A stretch of DNA of 64,000 bases from Hyphomicrobiales bacterium (GCA_021775415.1 JAJFHV010000021.1:124001-188000); one strand, 5' to 3'; positions 35,062-44,906 are shown, counted from the stretch's first letter. The notes: generated by a model not told the origin, from the letters alone. A program made the numbers and translations.

Positions 35062-36159
35062 ATGAGCATGGAAGATACACCCGCCGCACCGGCGGATCAG
35101 ACCGCATTACCTTTTTCCTTTACCGGAACTGCTTCTGAATACTTTGGCATATGGATTGTCAATTTGCTTTTGAGCATTATTACCTTGGGTATCTACACGG
35201 CTTGGGCAAAGGTGCGGCGGTTGCGCTATTTCTACGGAAACACGCATCTCGATGGGCACAATTTTGAGTATCATGCAAAGCCCAAGCAGATATTGATCGG
35301 GCGGATTATCGTTCTTGGCGTGCTGATTTTGTTCAACGTTTTGACCAGTATCACACCCTTTGCACTGATTTTGCTGATCCCTTATTTTGCTGCAATACCC
35401 TGGGTGATCAACAAGGCGATCCGCTTTAATGCCCGCATGACGAGCTATCGCAACATCCGCTTCGGATTTGAAGGTAAGTTCTGGAGTGCGTTTGGCATAT
35501 TTGTGGCGATGCCGTTTGCGGTGATCCTTTCTTTCGGCCTGCTTGCGCCGGTTGGATCCCGGCTGGTGAGCAATTACATCGGCGATGGAATGAGTTATGG
35601 AACTACGGAGTTTGAAACGGACGCGCCACTTGGCAAGCTTTACCGGAATTTTGGGGCAACCATCCTGTTTGTGCTTGGCGTGTCAGCAATTGCAGCACTG
35701 ATTGGTGGTCTGGCCGTCACAATATTTTCATCCGAAGGACTGCTTGGTCTGGTTGAAGGTGCAATTCCCAAAGGTGTGGGTGATACGCTTACGTATGCAG
35801 CCGTTATGACGGCGGTGATTGTGTTTTATGCAGTGACGCTGTTTTCCTATCTGTTTTATCGGGCTGGTGTTCGTAATATCGCTTATAACGCAACAACTCT
35901 TGATGGGGTCCACGGATTTCAATCCGACCTTTCGCGCCTGCGTTATTTCTGGATCATCCTTTCGAATTTCATACTGACAATCTGCACCATTGGTTTGATG
36001 CGCCCCTGGGCAGCAATCCGGACATGGCGCTATCAGGCGAATAAAACTACATTGCTGGCTGCCGGACCGCTGGATGCATTTGTTGAAAGCAGCCAGATGG
36101 AGGGCAATGTTGCCGCGGCCGAATTCCTGGATATCGAAGGCATAGACTTCGGCTTGTGA
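35062..36159 (+). CDS. DUF898 (YjgN-family) membrane protein
   Basis: 365 residues with six or more hydrophobic segments in two similar halves, each with the DUF898 hallmarks: FTGTASEYFGIWIVNLLLSIITLGIYTAWAKVRRLRYFYGNT in the first, and LRYFWIILSNFILTICTIGLMRPWAAIRTWRY in the second. Function unknown; probably in the inner membrane. It is followed after 36 bases by an M48 protease gene, a pairing that suggests they work together. Confidence 0.88.
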   Translation: MSMEDTPAAPADQTALPFSFTGTASEYFGIWIVNLLLSIITLGIYTAWAKVRRLRYFYGNTHLDGHNFEYHAKPKQILIGRIIVLGVLILFNVLTSITPFALILLIPYFAAIPWVINKAIRFNARMTSYRNIRFGFEGKFWSAFGIFVAMPFAVILSFGLLAPVGSRLVSNYIGDGMSYGTTEFETDAPLGKLYRNFGATILFVLGVSAIAALIGGLAVTIFSSEGLLGLVEGAIPKGVGDTLTYAAVMTAVIVFYAVTLFSYLFYRAGVRNIAYNATTLDGVHGFQSDLSRLRYFWIILSNFILTICTIGLMRPWAAIRTWRYQANKTTLLAAGPLDAFVESSQMEGNVAAAEFLDIEGIDFGL

Positions 36160-36195
36160 TACAATGGTCTCGAAACAATCAATGAAGAGGTTTAG

Positions 36196-37254
36196 TTGAC
36201 CAGACCTGCGAGCCTTGAGGGGCGGTATTTTCCACGTTCTTCCTCCGGCAGTGTGGATGCGTATCTTTCCGGAACACCTGACAGTCTGGAAATCACGCTT
36301 GCCGATGATGAAGCTGCACAACCGGTGTTGTTTCAATCCGTTACGGATCGGTTGGGTAATGTTGCTCGCAAAATTTCGTTTCAGGACGGAAGCGTTTTCG
36401 AGTGCAGCGACAATGATGCAGTTGATGCATTCTTTGATCACGGCTCCAGTTTCTTCGGCCGACTTACGCGCGCCGAGAGTTCGTGGAAGTTTGTTGGTTT
36501 TGCAGCCATTGCAACGGTTGCGGTGTTAATTGGCATCTACCGCTACGGCCTGCCTGCGATGGCCAGTGCCGCGGCATCTGTCACACCGGCGTCGATTTCC
36601 AAACTGATTGATGCCGGCGCCCTGGATACGGTGGATCGGGTGTTGTTTTCTGAAAGTAGTCTTGAAGAGGACCGCAAGGCGGAACTCACTACTTTGTTTG
36701 GGAAGCTGGTCAAAACCTCCGGTGAGTCCAGCCCTCCATTGAGATTGTTGTTTCGGAATGGTGGGCGAATTGGTGCAAATGCCATTGCACTTCCCGGCGG
36801 TACGATCATCTTGACCGACCAACTTGTGGCGCTGGCGGAAAAGGATGATGAGATTGCCGGTGTCCTTGCGCATGAAATTGGCCATGTGAGTGGCCGCCAT
36901 TCGCTCAAACAAATTTACCGCGTTCTGGGAATAGGCTTCATGGTCACTATAATCGGAGGTGATTCCGGACAAATTGTTGAGGATGTGATTGCACAGGCAG
37001 TCGCGATTGAAAGCCTTTCATATTCGCGAAAATTCGAAAGCGAAGCTGATCGTCACAGTGTCTCGGTAATGCTTGAAGCGGATCGTGACCCGTATGCATT
37101 TGTCGATTTGCTTGACCGTGTGGTTGGCGCTGCCACCAAGGATGCCAAGGAAACGGCAACTGATGATACGGGCTGGCTATCAACCCATCCTGGCAATGCC
37201 GATCGACGCCGGGATGTGGCCGCCCATGTGGAAGCTATCAAGGGCAAAGAGTGA
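36196..37254 (+). CDS. M48-family metallopeptidase, membrane anchored
   Basis: 352 residues. The N-terminal domain (about 1-95) begins RPASLEGRYFPRSSSGSVDAYLS; one membrane helix follows (FVGFAAIATVAVLIGIYRYGL), then the peptidase with the zinc motif AHEIGH and a downstream ESEADRHSV supplying the third ligand Glu. The start is TTG 36196 with GAAGAGG upstream; there is no ATG before the helix. Immediately downstream of the DUF898 gene. Likely membrane-protein quality control. Confidence 0.87.
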   Translation: MTRPASLEGRYFPRSSSGSVDAYLSGTPDSLEITLADDEAAQPVLFQSVTDRLGNVARKISFQDGSVFECSDNDAVDAFFDHGSSFFGRLTRAESSWKFVGFAAIATVAVLIGIYRYGLPAMASAAASVTPASISKLIDAGALDTVDRVLFSESSLEEDRKAELTTLFGKLVKTSGESSPPLRLLFRNGGRIGANAIALPGGTIILTDQLVALAEKDDEIAGVLAHEIGHVSGRHSLKQIYRVLGIGFMVTIIGGDSGQIVEDVIAQAVAIESLSYSRKFESEADRHSVSVMLEADRDPYAFVDLLDRVVGAATKDAKETATDDTGWLSTHPGNADRRRDVAAHVEAIKGKE

Positions 37255-37435
37255 TTGGCTGCCTGTTGTTACTGACATAGCAGTTGAACCATTTCCCGTT
37301 GTGTTTTCCTAATTTCGCACCGAATCAGCTAAATACAGAGCATTCCAACTGGAATTTGCGATGGGATTGGCATTTTACAAATGGCTGGTGCCCCGAATAG
37401 CCTTGGATACCGGGGGAACTGTGTACGCTTTGAGA

Positions 37436-39937
37436 ATGAAAGCTGTTTTCCGTTTCATAGGGACGGCGGCGGTGTTTTTGATAGTGTTGCTGGCGTTTGG
37501 TGCGCCGGTAAATGCTCAGATTACCAATGGTGATTTCAGTGGTGGCGCCACAGGCTGGACATCAACGGCACCGACAAACAGTACGCTAAATTATGGTGGC
37601 GGAAATCTTGTTGCTACCAGTGATGATGACGGCAGCGGATTTACCAGAACCTACGCCTCTCAGGCAATTACGCTTACCGAGGCAGGTTTCGTCGATTTTA
37701 CGCTGGTCAGCTACACTTCGACTGATACGGGTAATTTTGATTACCCCAGTGTGCTGTTAAACGGGACTTTCTTTCAGATTCAGTCAACCGGCGTACTTAC
37801 CATTGATGGGGGCGGTGGGGTTAACAACAGCAACCCCGCAACCAATGTTACCGGTGCAACGGGTCTGGCTTCCGGCGCGCACACGATTGGATTTGGTGTA
37901 ACCTCGACCGATGCAATCTTTGGCCCTGGTATTGCCACCTGGGATAATATTCAATTCCAGGAACTGACCCAGTCTCCCGGTGCGCAGTCGACGAACGAAG
38001 ATATTGATCTTGTCATGTCTGGCGCTAACGCGCCCCAGGTTGCCACCAATTCAGGCCTGAGTTCCATGACGGTTACCGTGTCGGTAACCAATGGAGATTT
38101 GGCTCTGGCTACTCTTACTGGCATCACGATCACCGGTGGTGCCAACAATTCGCCCACCATTACCTTCAACGGAACGCCGGCAGCTATTAATACTGCGCTG
38201 AATGGACTGACATACACCCCGACACCCGACTACAACGGATCTTCAACGCTTACGTTTACTGCCACAGCAGGTGCCGTGTCGGATACTGATACGATCGCAA
38301 TTACCGTTATTTCGGTACCTGATTATTCGTTCACCATCACCAAAGTAGCTGATCGTTCAACGGTCACTGCAGCCGGTCAGGTAATCACCTACACCATCAC
38401 TGTCGACAACACAGGCGATTCAAACCTCACTGGAACAAGCATCAGTGATACACTTGTGCAAAACGGAACTCCGACGGTTTTGACGGTGACTGGCCCAACG
38501 GGGGACGGTGGGACAATCGGGGAATTGGAACCTACCGAAACCTGGGTCTACACCGCGACCCATACGGTAACCATTGCACAGCTCAATGATGAAAACGATC
38601 TGGTCAACACGGCGACGTTCGATGCCACCGAGGTAACCGCCGATTCAGACAGCGCAACAACAACCATCCCTCTGCCAATATTGACGCTGGTGAAAACCGT
38701 CATCAACGGCCCGGCCAACGACACAGACTGGGACCTTACCTTCAGCGGGCCGGCGAATGGTACCGGGGCAGAAGGTGCAGCTGCCATAACCAGTGTTACG
38801 GTTCCGATTGGCACGTATACCTTGTCGGAAACCAACATTAGTGCAGCAGCGAATTACATGCTGGGACTATTGTCCTGTGCAGGTTCTGCGGACACTTCAA
38901 CAACGCCGCTTAGCCCGACGGTTACATTGACCTATGGTGAGACGGTTACTTGCACCTTTTCAAATCGCCGCGGTCGCACCATCACGCTGTTAAAAGATAC
39001 AATTGGTGGTTTGGCTGTGGATACAGACTGGACGCTGAGTGCTGTAAGCACGCTTATCAACAAGTCCGGTGTAGAGGGTGATAATTCCATCACCAGTACC
39101 GGAGCGAGAAATGCGCAGATTACGCTGTCAGAGACCGGGCCTGCGGGATACATCCTTACCGGCCTGAGCTGTGTGGGTACGGCTGATACAGGCACCACCG
39201 TTGCCAACCCGCTGATTTCAGTTGCCAATGGCGAGCATGCCTTTTGTATTTTCACCAATACGTTTGATGGTTCTTTCACGATTCAAAAGGACGTGGTTCC
39301 CACCAACACTTCGGCTTTGAGTACGCTGACCTACACGGTCACGGTTACGAATACGGGAACCGCAGACCTGACAGTCCCCTCCCTATTGGACACAATTCAA
39401 CAAAATGGTGGTGCGCTTACGCTTACTACCGGCCCAACTTTGAACTCCGGCGATACAGACACTGATGGTATTTTAGATGTAGGTGAAACATGGATTTATG
39501 GGGCGACCTATGATGCGACCCAGGTAAATCTGGATGACGGCAATGACGTTGTGAACGATGCGTCGTTTTCAACCGCTGAATTGTCTGCCCAATCCGATGA
39601 TGCGACTACGACAATTACAACGAACCCGTCAATTTCAGTGACGAAGACAGCTGATGACACCACGGATGTCACCCTGGGTCAGATTATCACCTACAGCTAT
39701 GTGGTTACCAATGACGGCAACCAGACCATTTCCAACATCGATATGGCCGACGTGCACGGCGGCTCTGGTCCGACACCTACTCCTGGAAGTGAGGTTTTAA
39801 GCAATGATGTGGCACCGTTGCTCGATTCTACCGATGCTTCAACCAATGGTGTCTGGGACAATCTTGCCCCCGGTGACAGTATCACCTTCACCGGAACCTA
39901 TACCGTCACCCAAAACGACATCGATACCAAGCAGTAG
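37436..39937 (+). CDS. large secreted repeat protein (DUF11-type domains), 3' truncated
   Basis: 834 residues. A signal peptide ends APVNAQ; a beta-sandwich domain follows, then a cadherin-like repeat (ITITGGANNSPTITFNG), a DUF11 repeat (TKVADRSTVTAAGQVITYTITVDNTGDSNL), two prealbumin/SpaA-like repeats (LVKTVINGPANDTDW, LLKDTIGGLAVDTDW) and two more DUF11 repeats. The last stops abruptly at TGTYTVTQNDIDTKQ, inside a repeat, five bases before the convergent gene. No C-terminal sorting or secretion signal is left, so the 3' part was probably deleted. Ser, Thr, Asn and Asp dominate, as in adhesins. Confidence 0.75.
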   Translation: MKAVFRFIGTAAVFLIVLLAFGAPVNAQITNGDFSGGATGWTSTAPTNSTLNYGGGNLVATSDDDGSGFTRTYASQAITLTEAGFVDFTLVSYTSTDTGNFDYPSVLLNGTFFQIQSTGVLTIDGGGGVNNSNPATNVTGATGLASGAHTIGFGVTSTDAIFGPGIATWDNIQFQELTQSPGAQSTNEDIDLVMSGANAPQVATNSGLSSMTVTVSVTNGDLALATLTGITITGGANNSPTITFNGTPAAINTALNGLTYTPTPDYNGSSTLTFTATAGAVSDTDTIAITVISVPDYSFTITKVADRSTVTAAGQVITYTITVDNTGDSNLTGTSISDTLVQNGTPTVLTVTGPTGDGGTIGELEPTETWVYTATHTVTIAQLNDENDLVNTATFDATEVTADSDSATTTIPLPILTLVKTVINGPANDTDWDLTFSGPANGTGAEGAAAITSVTVPIGTYTLSETNISAAANYMLGLLSCAGSADTSTTPLSPTVTLTYGETVTCTFSNRRGRTITLLKDTIGGLAVDTDWTLSAVSTLINKSGVEGDNSITSTGARNAQITLSETGPAGYILTGLSCVGTADTGTTVANPLISVANGEHAFCIFTNTFDGSFTIQKDVVPTNTSALSTLTYTVTVTNTGTADLTVPSLLDTIQQNGGALTLTTGPTLNSGDTDTDGILDVGETWIYGATYDATQVNLDDGNDVVNDASFSTAELSAQSDDATTTITTNPSISVTKTADDTTDVTLGQIITYSYVVTNDGNQTISNIDMADVHGGSGPTPTPGSEVLSNDVAPLLDSTDASTNGVWDNLAPGDSITFTGTYTVTQNDIDTKQ

Positions 39938-39942
39938 GCAAT

Positions 39943-40515
39943 CTATCGCGCCATGGAATGATACTCATCATTGGGCTGTTTGTCGGTAGCTGCACTCATC
40001 CGGTTTGACATGTTGAAAAAGGCTGCAACGGCAGCAATGTCCCATATTTCCCGGTCGCTCCAACCTGCATCACGCAGTTTCTGCCGGTCTGGTTCATCGA
40101 TAGACTCCGGCTCTTTTGTAAGCCTCCAGGAAAAATCGAGCATGGCACGTTGCTTGGGTTCAAGTTCCGCGGTGCGATAATTCATCACCATCTCCTCACC
40201 GAGCTTGGGATCGCCGGACAGTTTTCGCACCGCCGCGCCGTGGGCGGTGAGGCAATAATAGCAATGGTTGGCGGAGGAAACGACGACCGCAATCATCTCG
40301 CGTTCAAGTTTGGAAAGGCCGGAATCGCCGAGCATCAGATCATTGTACATGGTTGTGAATGCCTCGAACTTGGTGGAGTGCCAGGCATAGGCAGTCAGAA
40401 CATTTGGCACGAAACCCAGCTTTTCCTGACACACATCGAGATAAGCTTTTTGGCGGTCCGTCAGGGCTTCCTCTTCGCTGGGCATATCCAGTGCGACGAT
40501 TGGTTTTACGGTCAT
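39943..40515 (-). CDS. carboxymuconolactone-decarboxylase/AhpD-like peroxidase-related protein
   Basis: 190 residues. The CxxC motif is in SANHCYYCLTAHGAAVRKL, characteristic of AhpD-like alkylhydroperoxidases of the peroxidase-related subgroup, which also share the EKLGFVPNVLTAYAWHSTKFEAF start and GWSDREIWDIAAVAAFFNMSNRM end. Likely a thiol-based peroxidase or a reductase partner. AGGAG lies six bases upstream of the ATG. Its stop lies five bases from the end of the truncated repeat protein. Confidence 0.88.
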   Translation of the reverse strand: MTVKPIVALDMPSEEEALTDRQKAYLDVCQEKLGFVPNVLTAYAWHSTKFEAFTTMYNDLMLGDSGLSKLEREMIAVVVSSANHCYYCLTAHGAAVRKLSGDPKLGEEMVMNYRTAELEPKQRAMLDFSWRLTKEPESIDEPDRQKLRDAGWSDREIWDIAAVAAFFNMSNRMSAATDKQPNDEYHSMAR

Positions 40516-40629
40516 GTTTGTCTCCTGAATGTCGCTTAATTGTTGTTACAACTATGACACAAAAATTCATCCAGGTACCCTTATTGTGTTAGAGAAATCG
40601 CATAGGGTCATTCACGTAACGGGGACTCC

Positions 40630-41220
40630 ATGAAAACCGAACCACCAAAGAAACTAACCGGAAAAGTGTCGCGCGTGCTGCACGCTACCGGAGATCACTA
40701 TGTGTCCCAGTCTGTTGATAGTCTTGAACTCACATATGAGGGAATCGTTGGTGATTATCACGCAGGCCTGACACGCAATTCCGGTGCCCGCGAACCGTGG
40801 TATCCGCGCGGTACTGAAATGCGCAATGAACGACATGTCTCCATTTTGAGTGAGGAAGAGCTTGTCGAAATTGCCAAGTCCATGGATCTGGAAAACGTGG
40901 ATCCCGGTTGGATCGGTGCCAGTATGGTGTTTGAAGGCATTCCAAACATGAGCTATCTGCCGCCAAGGACGCTGCTGTTTTTTGAGGGCGGCGTGACGCT
41001 ACGCGTTGACGGCTATAATGCACCCTGCAGGGATGCGGGTGGATCGATTGCAAAACATGTCGGGATAGAAGCCGAAGATCATCAAAGGACCGACATGGCA
41101 CTTGCCTTCAAAGATGCCGCCCACATGAAGCGCGGGCTTGTTGCCTGGGTTGAACGCGAAGGGGTGGTCAAGCCCGGCGAAGGCTTTACTGCCCGAATTT
41201 GGGAGCAGTGGATTTATTAA
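40630..41220 (+). CDS. MOSC-domain protein
   Basis: 196 residues with a single MOSC (molybdenum cofactor sulfurase C-terminal) domain. The conserved Cys is in YNAPCRDAGGSIA, preceded by MRNERHVSILSEEEL and GASMVFEGIPNMSYLPPRTLLFF. MOSC proteins handle sulfur bound to molybdenum cofactor or N-hydroxylated compounds; which applies here is unknown. Divergent from the AhpD-like gene and convergent with an SDR gene two bases away. Confidence 0.87.
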   Translation: MKTEPPKKLTGKVSRVLHATGDHYVSQSVDSLELTYEGIVGDYHAGLTRNSGAREPWYPRGTEMRNERHVSILSEEELVEIAKSMDLENVDPGWIGASMVFEGIPNMSYLPPRTLLFFEGGVTLRVDGYNAPCRDAGGSIAKHVGIEAEDHQRTDMALAFKDAAHMKRGLVAWVEREGVVKPGEGFTARIWEQWIY

Positions 41221-41222
41221 CC

Positions 41223-41972
41223 TCAGCCACGACCAATATATGGCATTTTGTTCGCCATAATGGTCATGAACGGTACGTTCGCCTCCAAGGGCAGCATTGC
41301 CATGTTGTAGACAGCTTCTGCTACCAATTTGGGGTCGATGACAGGTTCTGGAGCAACACTGCCATCTGCCTGGGGAACGCCCTTCGGCATATTTTCGGTG
41401 ATTGCGGTTGCAGCATTTCCGATATCAATCTGGCCACAGGCAATGTCGAAAGGTCGACCATCCAAAGAGATCGATTTGGTAAGCCCGGTGATTGCATGTT
41501 TTGTGGCTGTGTAAGCGGTGGAGCCAGGCCTGGGTACCTGAGCAGAAATTGAACCATTGTTGATGATGCGGCCTCCCCTAGGAGATTGGTTGCGCATCAG
41601 TTTGAAGGCTTCTCGGGCGCACAGGAACGCGCCGGTGAGGTTTGTGTCGACAACAGGTTTCCACTCTTCAAGGGTAATTTCATCAATCAGCTTGTAGAGC
41701 AATGCAGTACCGGCATTGTTAAACAGAACATCCAGTCGACCAAATTCCTTGTTGATTGCATCAAAGGTGTCGATGACTGATTTTTCCTTTGTTACATCAC
41801 ACAATAAAATTCGAGCTGTGCCGTGGCCTGCAAGATTGGCCGTTTCCTCGAGCAGTTTGGTTTGCCTGCCAGCCAGGGCTACGGTATGTCCATGCGCCAG
41901 AAATTGCAGGGCAGTGGCTCGTCCAATGCCTGAACCTGCACCGGTGATTAAAACGATCTTTGGGTCAGACAT
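41223..41972 (-). CDS. short-chain dehydrogenase/reductase
   Basis: 249 residues. The nucleotide loop is GAGSGIGRA, followed by [41 protein letters not shown] with the Tyr-x3-Lys active site, and a classical C-terminal extension. NADP(H) preference is suggested by AGRQTK after the second strand. Substrate unknown. It lies 15 bases downstream of a MAPEG gene and next to a glutathione transferase, which together make a plausible small detoxification operon. Confidence 0.9.
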   Translation of the reverse strand: MSDPKIVLITGAGSGIGRATALQFLAHGHTVALAGRQTKLLEETANLAGHGTARILLCDVTKEKSVIDTFDAINKEFGRLDVLFNNAGTALLYKLIDEITLEEWKPVVDTNLTGAFLCAREAFKLMRNQSPRGGRIINNGSISAQVPRPGSTAYTATKHAITGLTKSISLDGRPFDIACGQIDIGNAATAITENMPKGVPQADGSVAPEPVIDPKLVAEAVYNMAMLPLEANVPFMTIMANKMPYIGRG

Positions 41973-41987
41973 CTGGAGTCCCGGTTT

Positions 41988-42386
41988 CTACACTATCTTC
42001 AGAATTAGCGTTATCAGATTAAGAGCAACCAATGCGAACATGCTGTAAATTGTCAACTGCATGCCACGAACACGCGGTGTCATGTGATTGTTATCATTCG
42101 AGAATGCATAGGCGTGCATTGCCCGCCCGGTAAGGAACGCCGCAGCTAAAACTCCCAAAACCCAAATGTTGGCAGCCTGTAGCTCAGCGCCAAGGATCAA
42201 CAGGACACCGAGTGGGCCATATTCACATAAATTGGCCTGCCCACGCATCGCCTTTATGAGTTCTTCATTTTTACCATCGCCAAAGGCTATTTTGTGCCCC
42301 CGGCGCAGTTTAACAACATTAAGTCCCAGTTTGATGAGCAGTCCAACAAGCACACAAATGGAAATCACTGTTACAGGAATGAACAT
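41988..42386 (-). CDS. MAPEG-family membrane protein
   Basis: 132 residues with four hydrophobic helices. The MAPEG pattern is KLGLNVVKLRRGHKIAFGDG, MRGQANLCEYGPLGVLLILGAELQAANIWVLGVL and TGRAMHAYAFS, with R-x-x-x-N-x-x-E in helix 2 as in microsomal glutathione transferases. Bacterial members are poorly known. AAGG lies upstream of the ATG. Between the SDR and GST genes on the same strand; sharing glutathione chemistry with the GST is likely. Confidence 0.87.
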   Translation of the reverse strand: MFIPVTVISICVLVGLLIKLGLNVVKLRRGHKIAFGDGKNEELIKAMRGQANLCEYGPLGVLLILGAELQAANIWVLGVLAAAFLTGRAMHAYAFSNDNNHMTPRVRGMQLTIYSMFALVALNLITLILKIV

Positions 42387-42395
42387 GACTTAGCC

Positions 42396-43100
42396 TTAGT
42401 CTCGAGCGGGAATGTTGATTGCCTTTAGGGACGCCGACCGGTTTTGGCATTTGTCCAACCAGGCATTTATGGCAGGGTATTTGTGCATCTCAATGTCTTC
42501 GGCTGCATCGTAAAAACCGCTGATTGTGCGCACCCATGGCCAAGAAGCAATATCGGCAATCGTGTATTCATCACCGATGATGTAATCGCCATTTTGAAGT
42601 TGGCCTTCCAGTACCTTCATCAAGCGTTTGCTTTCATCGCGATAGCGTTCAAAGGGGCGTCGGTCTTCAAATTCGCTACCGGCAAATTTATGGAAGAAAC
42701 CGACCTGGCCGATCATCGGGCCAAGCCCGCCCATTTGAAACATCAGCCATTGAAGGGTCTGATATCGTGCCGCCGGATCTTTTGGAAAAAACTTTTCGGA
42801 CTTGTTGGCGAGATAAATCAGAATTGCGCCTGATTCCCAGAGCCCCAGTGGTTTTCCATCTGGCCCATTCGGGTCAATCATTGCTGGAATCTTGTTGTTG
42901 GGATTGAGGGAAATGAACTCAGGGGTTAGTTGATCATCGGATGAAAAGTTCACCAGATGCGGTTCATAGGCCAGCCCGGTTTCTTCAAGCATTGCAGACA
43001 CTTTTACACCGTTTGGCGTTGGCAGAGAATAAAGCTGGATGCGATCAGGATGTTCAGCCGGCCATTTTTTGGTGATTTTAAAATCTGAAAGTGTGTTCAC
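42396..43100 (-). CDS. glutathione S-transferase, YfcG/nu-class-like
   Basis: 234 residues. The thioredoxin-like N-domain has IQLYSLPTPNGVKVSAMLEETGL, NPNNKIPAMIDPNGPDGKPLGLWESGAILIYLA; the helical C-domain has LQWLMFQMGGLGPMIGQVGFF. The TPNG and cis-Pro/ESGA motifs match the YfcG disulfide-reductase group. The start is GTG 43100, which has GAGG five bases upstream; the longer frame to 43187 begins with unrelated sequence. First gene of the GST-MAPEG-SDR set. Confidence 0.9.
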   Translation of the reverse strand: MNTLSDFKITKKWPAEHPDRIQLYSLPTPNGVKVSAMLEETGLAYEPHLVNFSSDDQLTPEFISLNPNNKIPAMIDPNGPDGKPLGLWESGAILIYLANKSEKFFPKDPAARYQTLQWLMFQMGGLGPMIGQVGFFHKFAGSEFEDRRPFERYRDESKRLMKVLEGQLQNGDYIIGDEYTIADIASWPWVRTISGFYDAAEDIEMHKYPAINAWLDKCQNRSASLKAINIPARD

Positions 43101-43192
43101 AATTGCCTCGAGGGTTTGATTTTTAAGAACCGGATATATGGGGCTTTGAAACAGATTTACCACACAAATCGTTGTCAACTCCAACAATCGGT

Positions 43193-43504
43193 TTAATGCT
43201 GCTTATCGGTATCGCTGACTTGTTGAGAGCAGCCCCACTCAGTGAGTTTTTCATTCAATGCATCAAGCACAAAATGACGGGCAGAATCTTGATCGTAACC
43301 TTCCGCAAGCAATGCATCGTATTCTGTGTGGGCATGGCGCGCCCGGGCGGTGACTGCTTGCCATGCTGCAATTGAAGGCGGCAGATGGCGCAAATGGCCG
43401 GCAAGCGCAAGCGTCTGGATTGCATTAAAGTCGCTGAGCGGTGCCGACGGAATGAGTGCGCGAAGCCGCCTCGTAATTTCCCGCTTACCGGTTGTTTTTT
43501 TCAT
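43193..43504 (-). CDS. DUF2293-domain protein
   Basis: 103 residues, starting KKTTGKREITRRLRALIPSAPL; the conserved part is RHAHTEYDALLAEGYDQDSARHFVLDALNEKLTEWG, which matches DUF2293, a small helical domain of unknown function. ATG 43504 has GGAAG just upstream; the open frame to 43738 runs antisense into the next gene and is discarded. Divergent from the DUF3095 gene across 83 bases. Confidence 0.82.
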   Translation of the reverse strand: MKKTTGKREITRRLRALIPSAPLSDFNAIQTLALAGHLRHLPPSIAAWQAVTARARHAHTEYDALLAEGYDQDSARHFVLDALNEKLTEWGCSQQVSDTDKQH

Positions 43505-43587
43505 TGTGCTTCCATCGAGTTGAAACAATTCTAAAAGCAACGATATAAGACTACTGTTTAGTTTTGAACTGCAACGCTTCAAGGTCA

Positions 43588-44733
43588 ATGTCCCCAGATT
43601 CAGACGATACTGCAACCTATGTAAAATCACTTCCGGTGTGGGAGGAATTTGCTGATGTGCTGCCCACAAAAAATTACCAATCACTCCCGGGTGACTGGCT
43701 GATTGCAGTAACCGATGTGGTGCAATCACGGCAGGCAATCAAGCAAGGGCGTTTCAAACCGGTCAATATGGCGGGTGTCGCAATGATCAGTGCGATCATG
43801 AATGCACTTGGACATCAGGACATTCCCTACATATTTGGTGGTGACGGTGCTGCTCTTGCCTGCGCGCCAGCAGAAAAGGAACTGGTTGAAAATGCGTTGG
43901 CCAAAACCATTGCGTGGGTGGCTGATGAATTGTCACTGGAGTTACGCGCAGCACTGGTTCCTTTATCCGAAATCCGCAAGGCAGGGTTCGAGGTGCTTGT
44001 ATCTGCAGTTCAGGTTTCTTCCGCAGTTGTGAATTTCGCTTTTATCGGCGGCGGTATCGCGAAAGCCGAGAAATTGATGAAGGAGGGAGAATTCCGGATT
44101 GAGCGCGCCGCGGGAGCGGATTATCCCGATCTCAATGGACTTTCCTGTCGCTGGACGCCGATTAAGAAAAAAGGAAGCCGGATAATCTCGTTGATCGTCG
44201 AGCCTCCAGAGGGGCACTCACACGTTTCTGCGCCCGTCATGCATCAAATTTTGAAATTAGTACAAGGCGATGTCAGTGATGGGCATCCAATTTCCACAGA
44301 TGGTCCAATTCCTCAGTGGCCACCCGCAGGTCTTGATCTTGAAGCACGAGCGCGCCGGGAGGGGGGCAGCATGATTGTTACCAAGCTTGCCCTGTATTTT
44401 TACTCCTTGTTTGCCTGGATGCTGTTCAAGACAGGATTGAAGTTTGGTGAGTTCGATCCGGTTCGCTACCGCAAGTTCACCGGACTCAACACGGATTATC
44501 GCAAAATTCAGGATGGCATTCGCATGACTGTTTGTCTTGATGACAGCGCTGTTGAAAGGCTTCGTCAGTATCTGGAGGAGCAACATGTGGCGGGAACGTT
44601 GCACTATGGCATGAGCGAACAGGATCAGGCGGTGCTGACGTGTTATGTGCCTTCAATTGGTACGGATGCGCACTACCACTTTCTGGATGGTGCCGGGGGC
44701 GGTTATGCGGCGGCGGCGGATGCAATTAAATAA
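43588..44733 (+). CDS. DUF3095 protein, nucleotidyl-cyclase-like
   Basis: 381 residues, cytoplasmic. The N-terminal half has WLIAVTDVVQSRQAIKQGRFKPVNMAGVAMISAIMNAL and PYIFGGDGAALACAP. The paired Asp (TDVV and GGDG) and the GGDG hairpin recall class III cyclases and GGDEF domains, to which DUF3095 is thought to be related. The C-terminal half has LFAWMLFKTGLKFGEFDPVRYRKFTGLNTDYRKIQDGIRM and AHYHFLDGAGGGYAAAA. The function is not established. AAGG precedes the ATG at 43588; the frame opens earlier at 43564. Confidence 0.85.
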   Translation: MSPDSDDTATYVKSLPVWEEFADVLPTKNYQSLPGDWLIAVTDVVQSRQAIKQGRFKPVNMAGVAMISAIMNALGHQDIPYIFGGDGAALACAPAEKELVENALAKTIAWVADELSLELRAALVPLSEIRKAGFEVLVSAVQVSSAVVNFAFIGGGIAKAEKLMKEGEFRIERAAGADYPDLNGLSCRWTPIKKKGSRIISLIVEPPEGHSHVSAPVMHQILKLVQGDVSDGHPISTDGPIPQWPPAGLDLEARARREGGSMIVTKLALYFYSLFAWMLFKTGLKFGEFDPVRYRKFTGLNTDYRKIQDGIRMTVCLDDSAVERLRQYLEEQHVAGTLHYGMSEQDQAVLTCYVPSIGTDAHYHFLDGAGGGYAAAADAIK

Positions 44734-44906
44734 TTGTCAGAAAACGCCCAAATACCGCATTTTTGCTGCCGAAATGGCCATTGTTGCACAAATGTAACAG
44801 ATTAACCTCAAATGTGCATGACGCAGATAATGCGTTGCGAACATCTTAACAAATTGTTAACTTCCCGACGTGTTGGGGCGAGCAAGGTATTTGCCGAGGT
44901 TAGTAA

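Noticed and set aside
35062-36159. Two similar halves of the DUF898 protein as a recent duplication
   Set aside because: The internal repeat is a normal property of this family and not an event in this genome.
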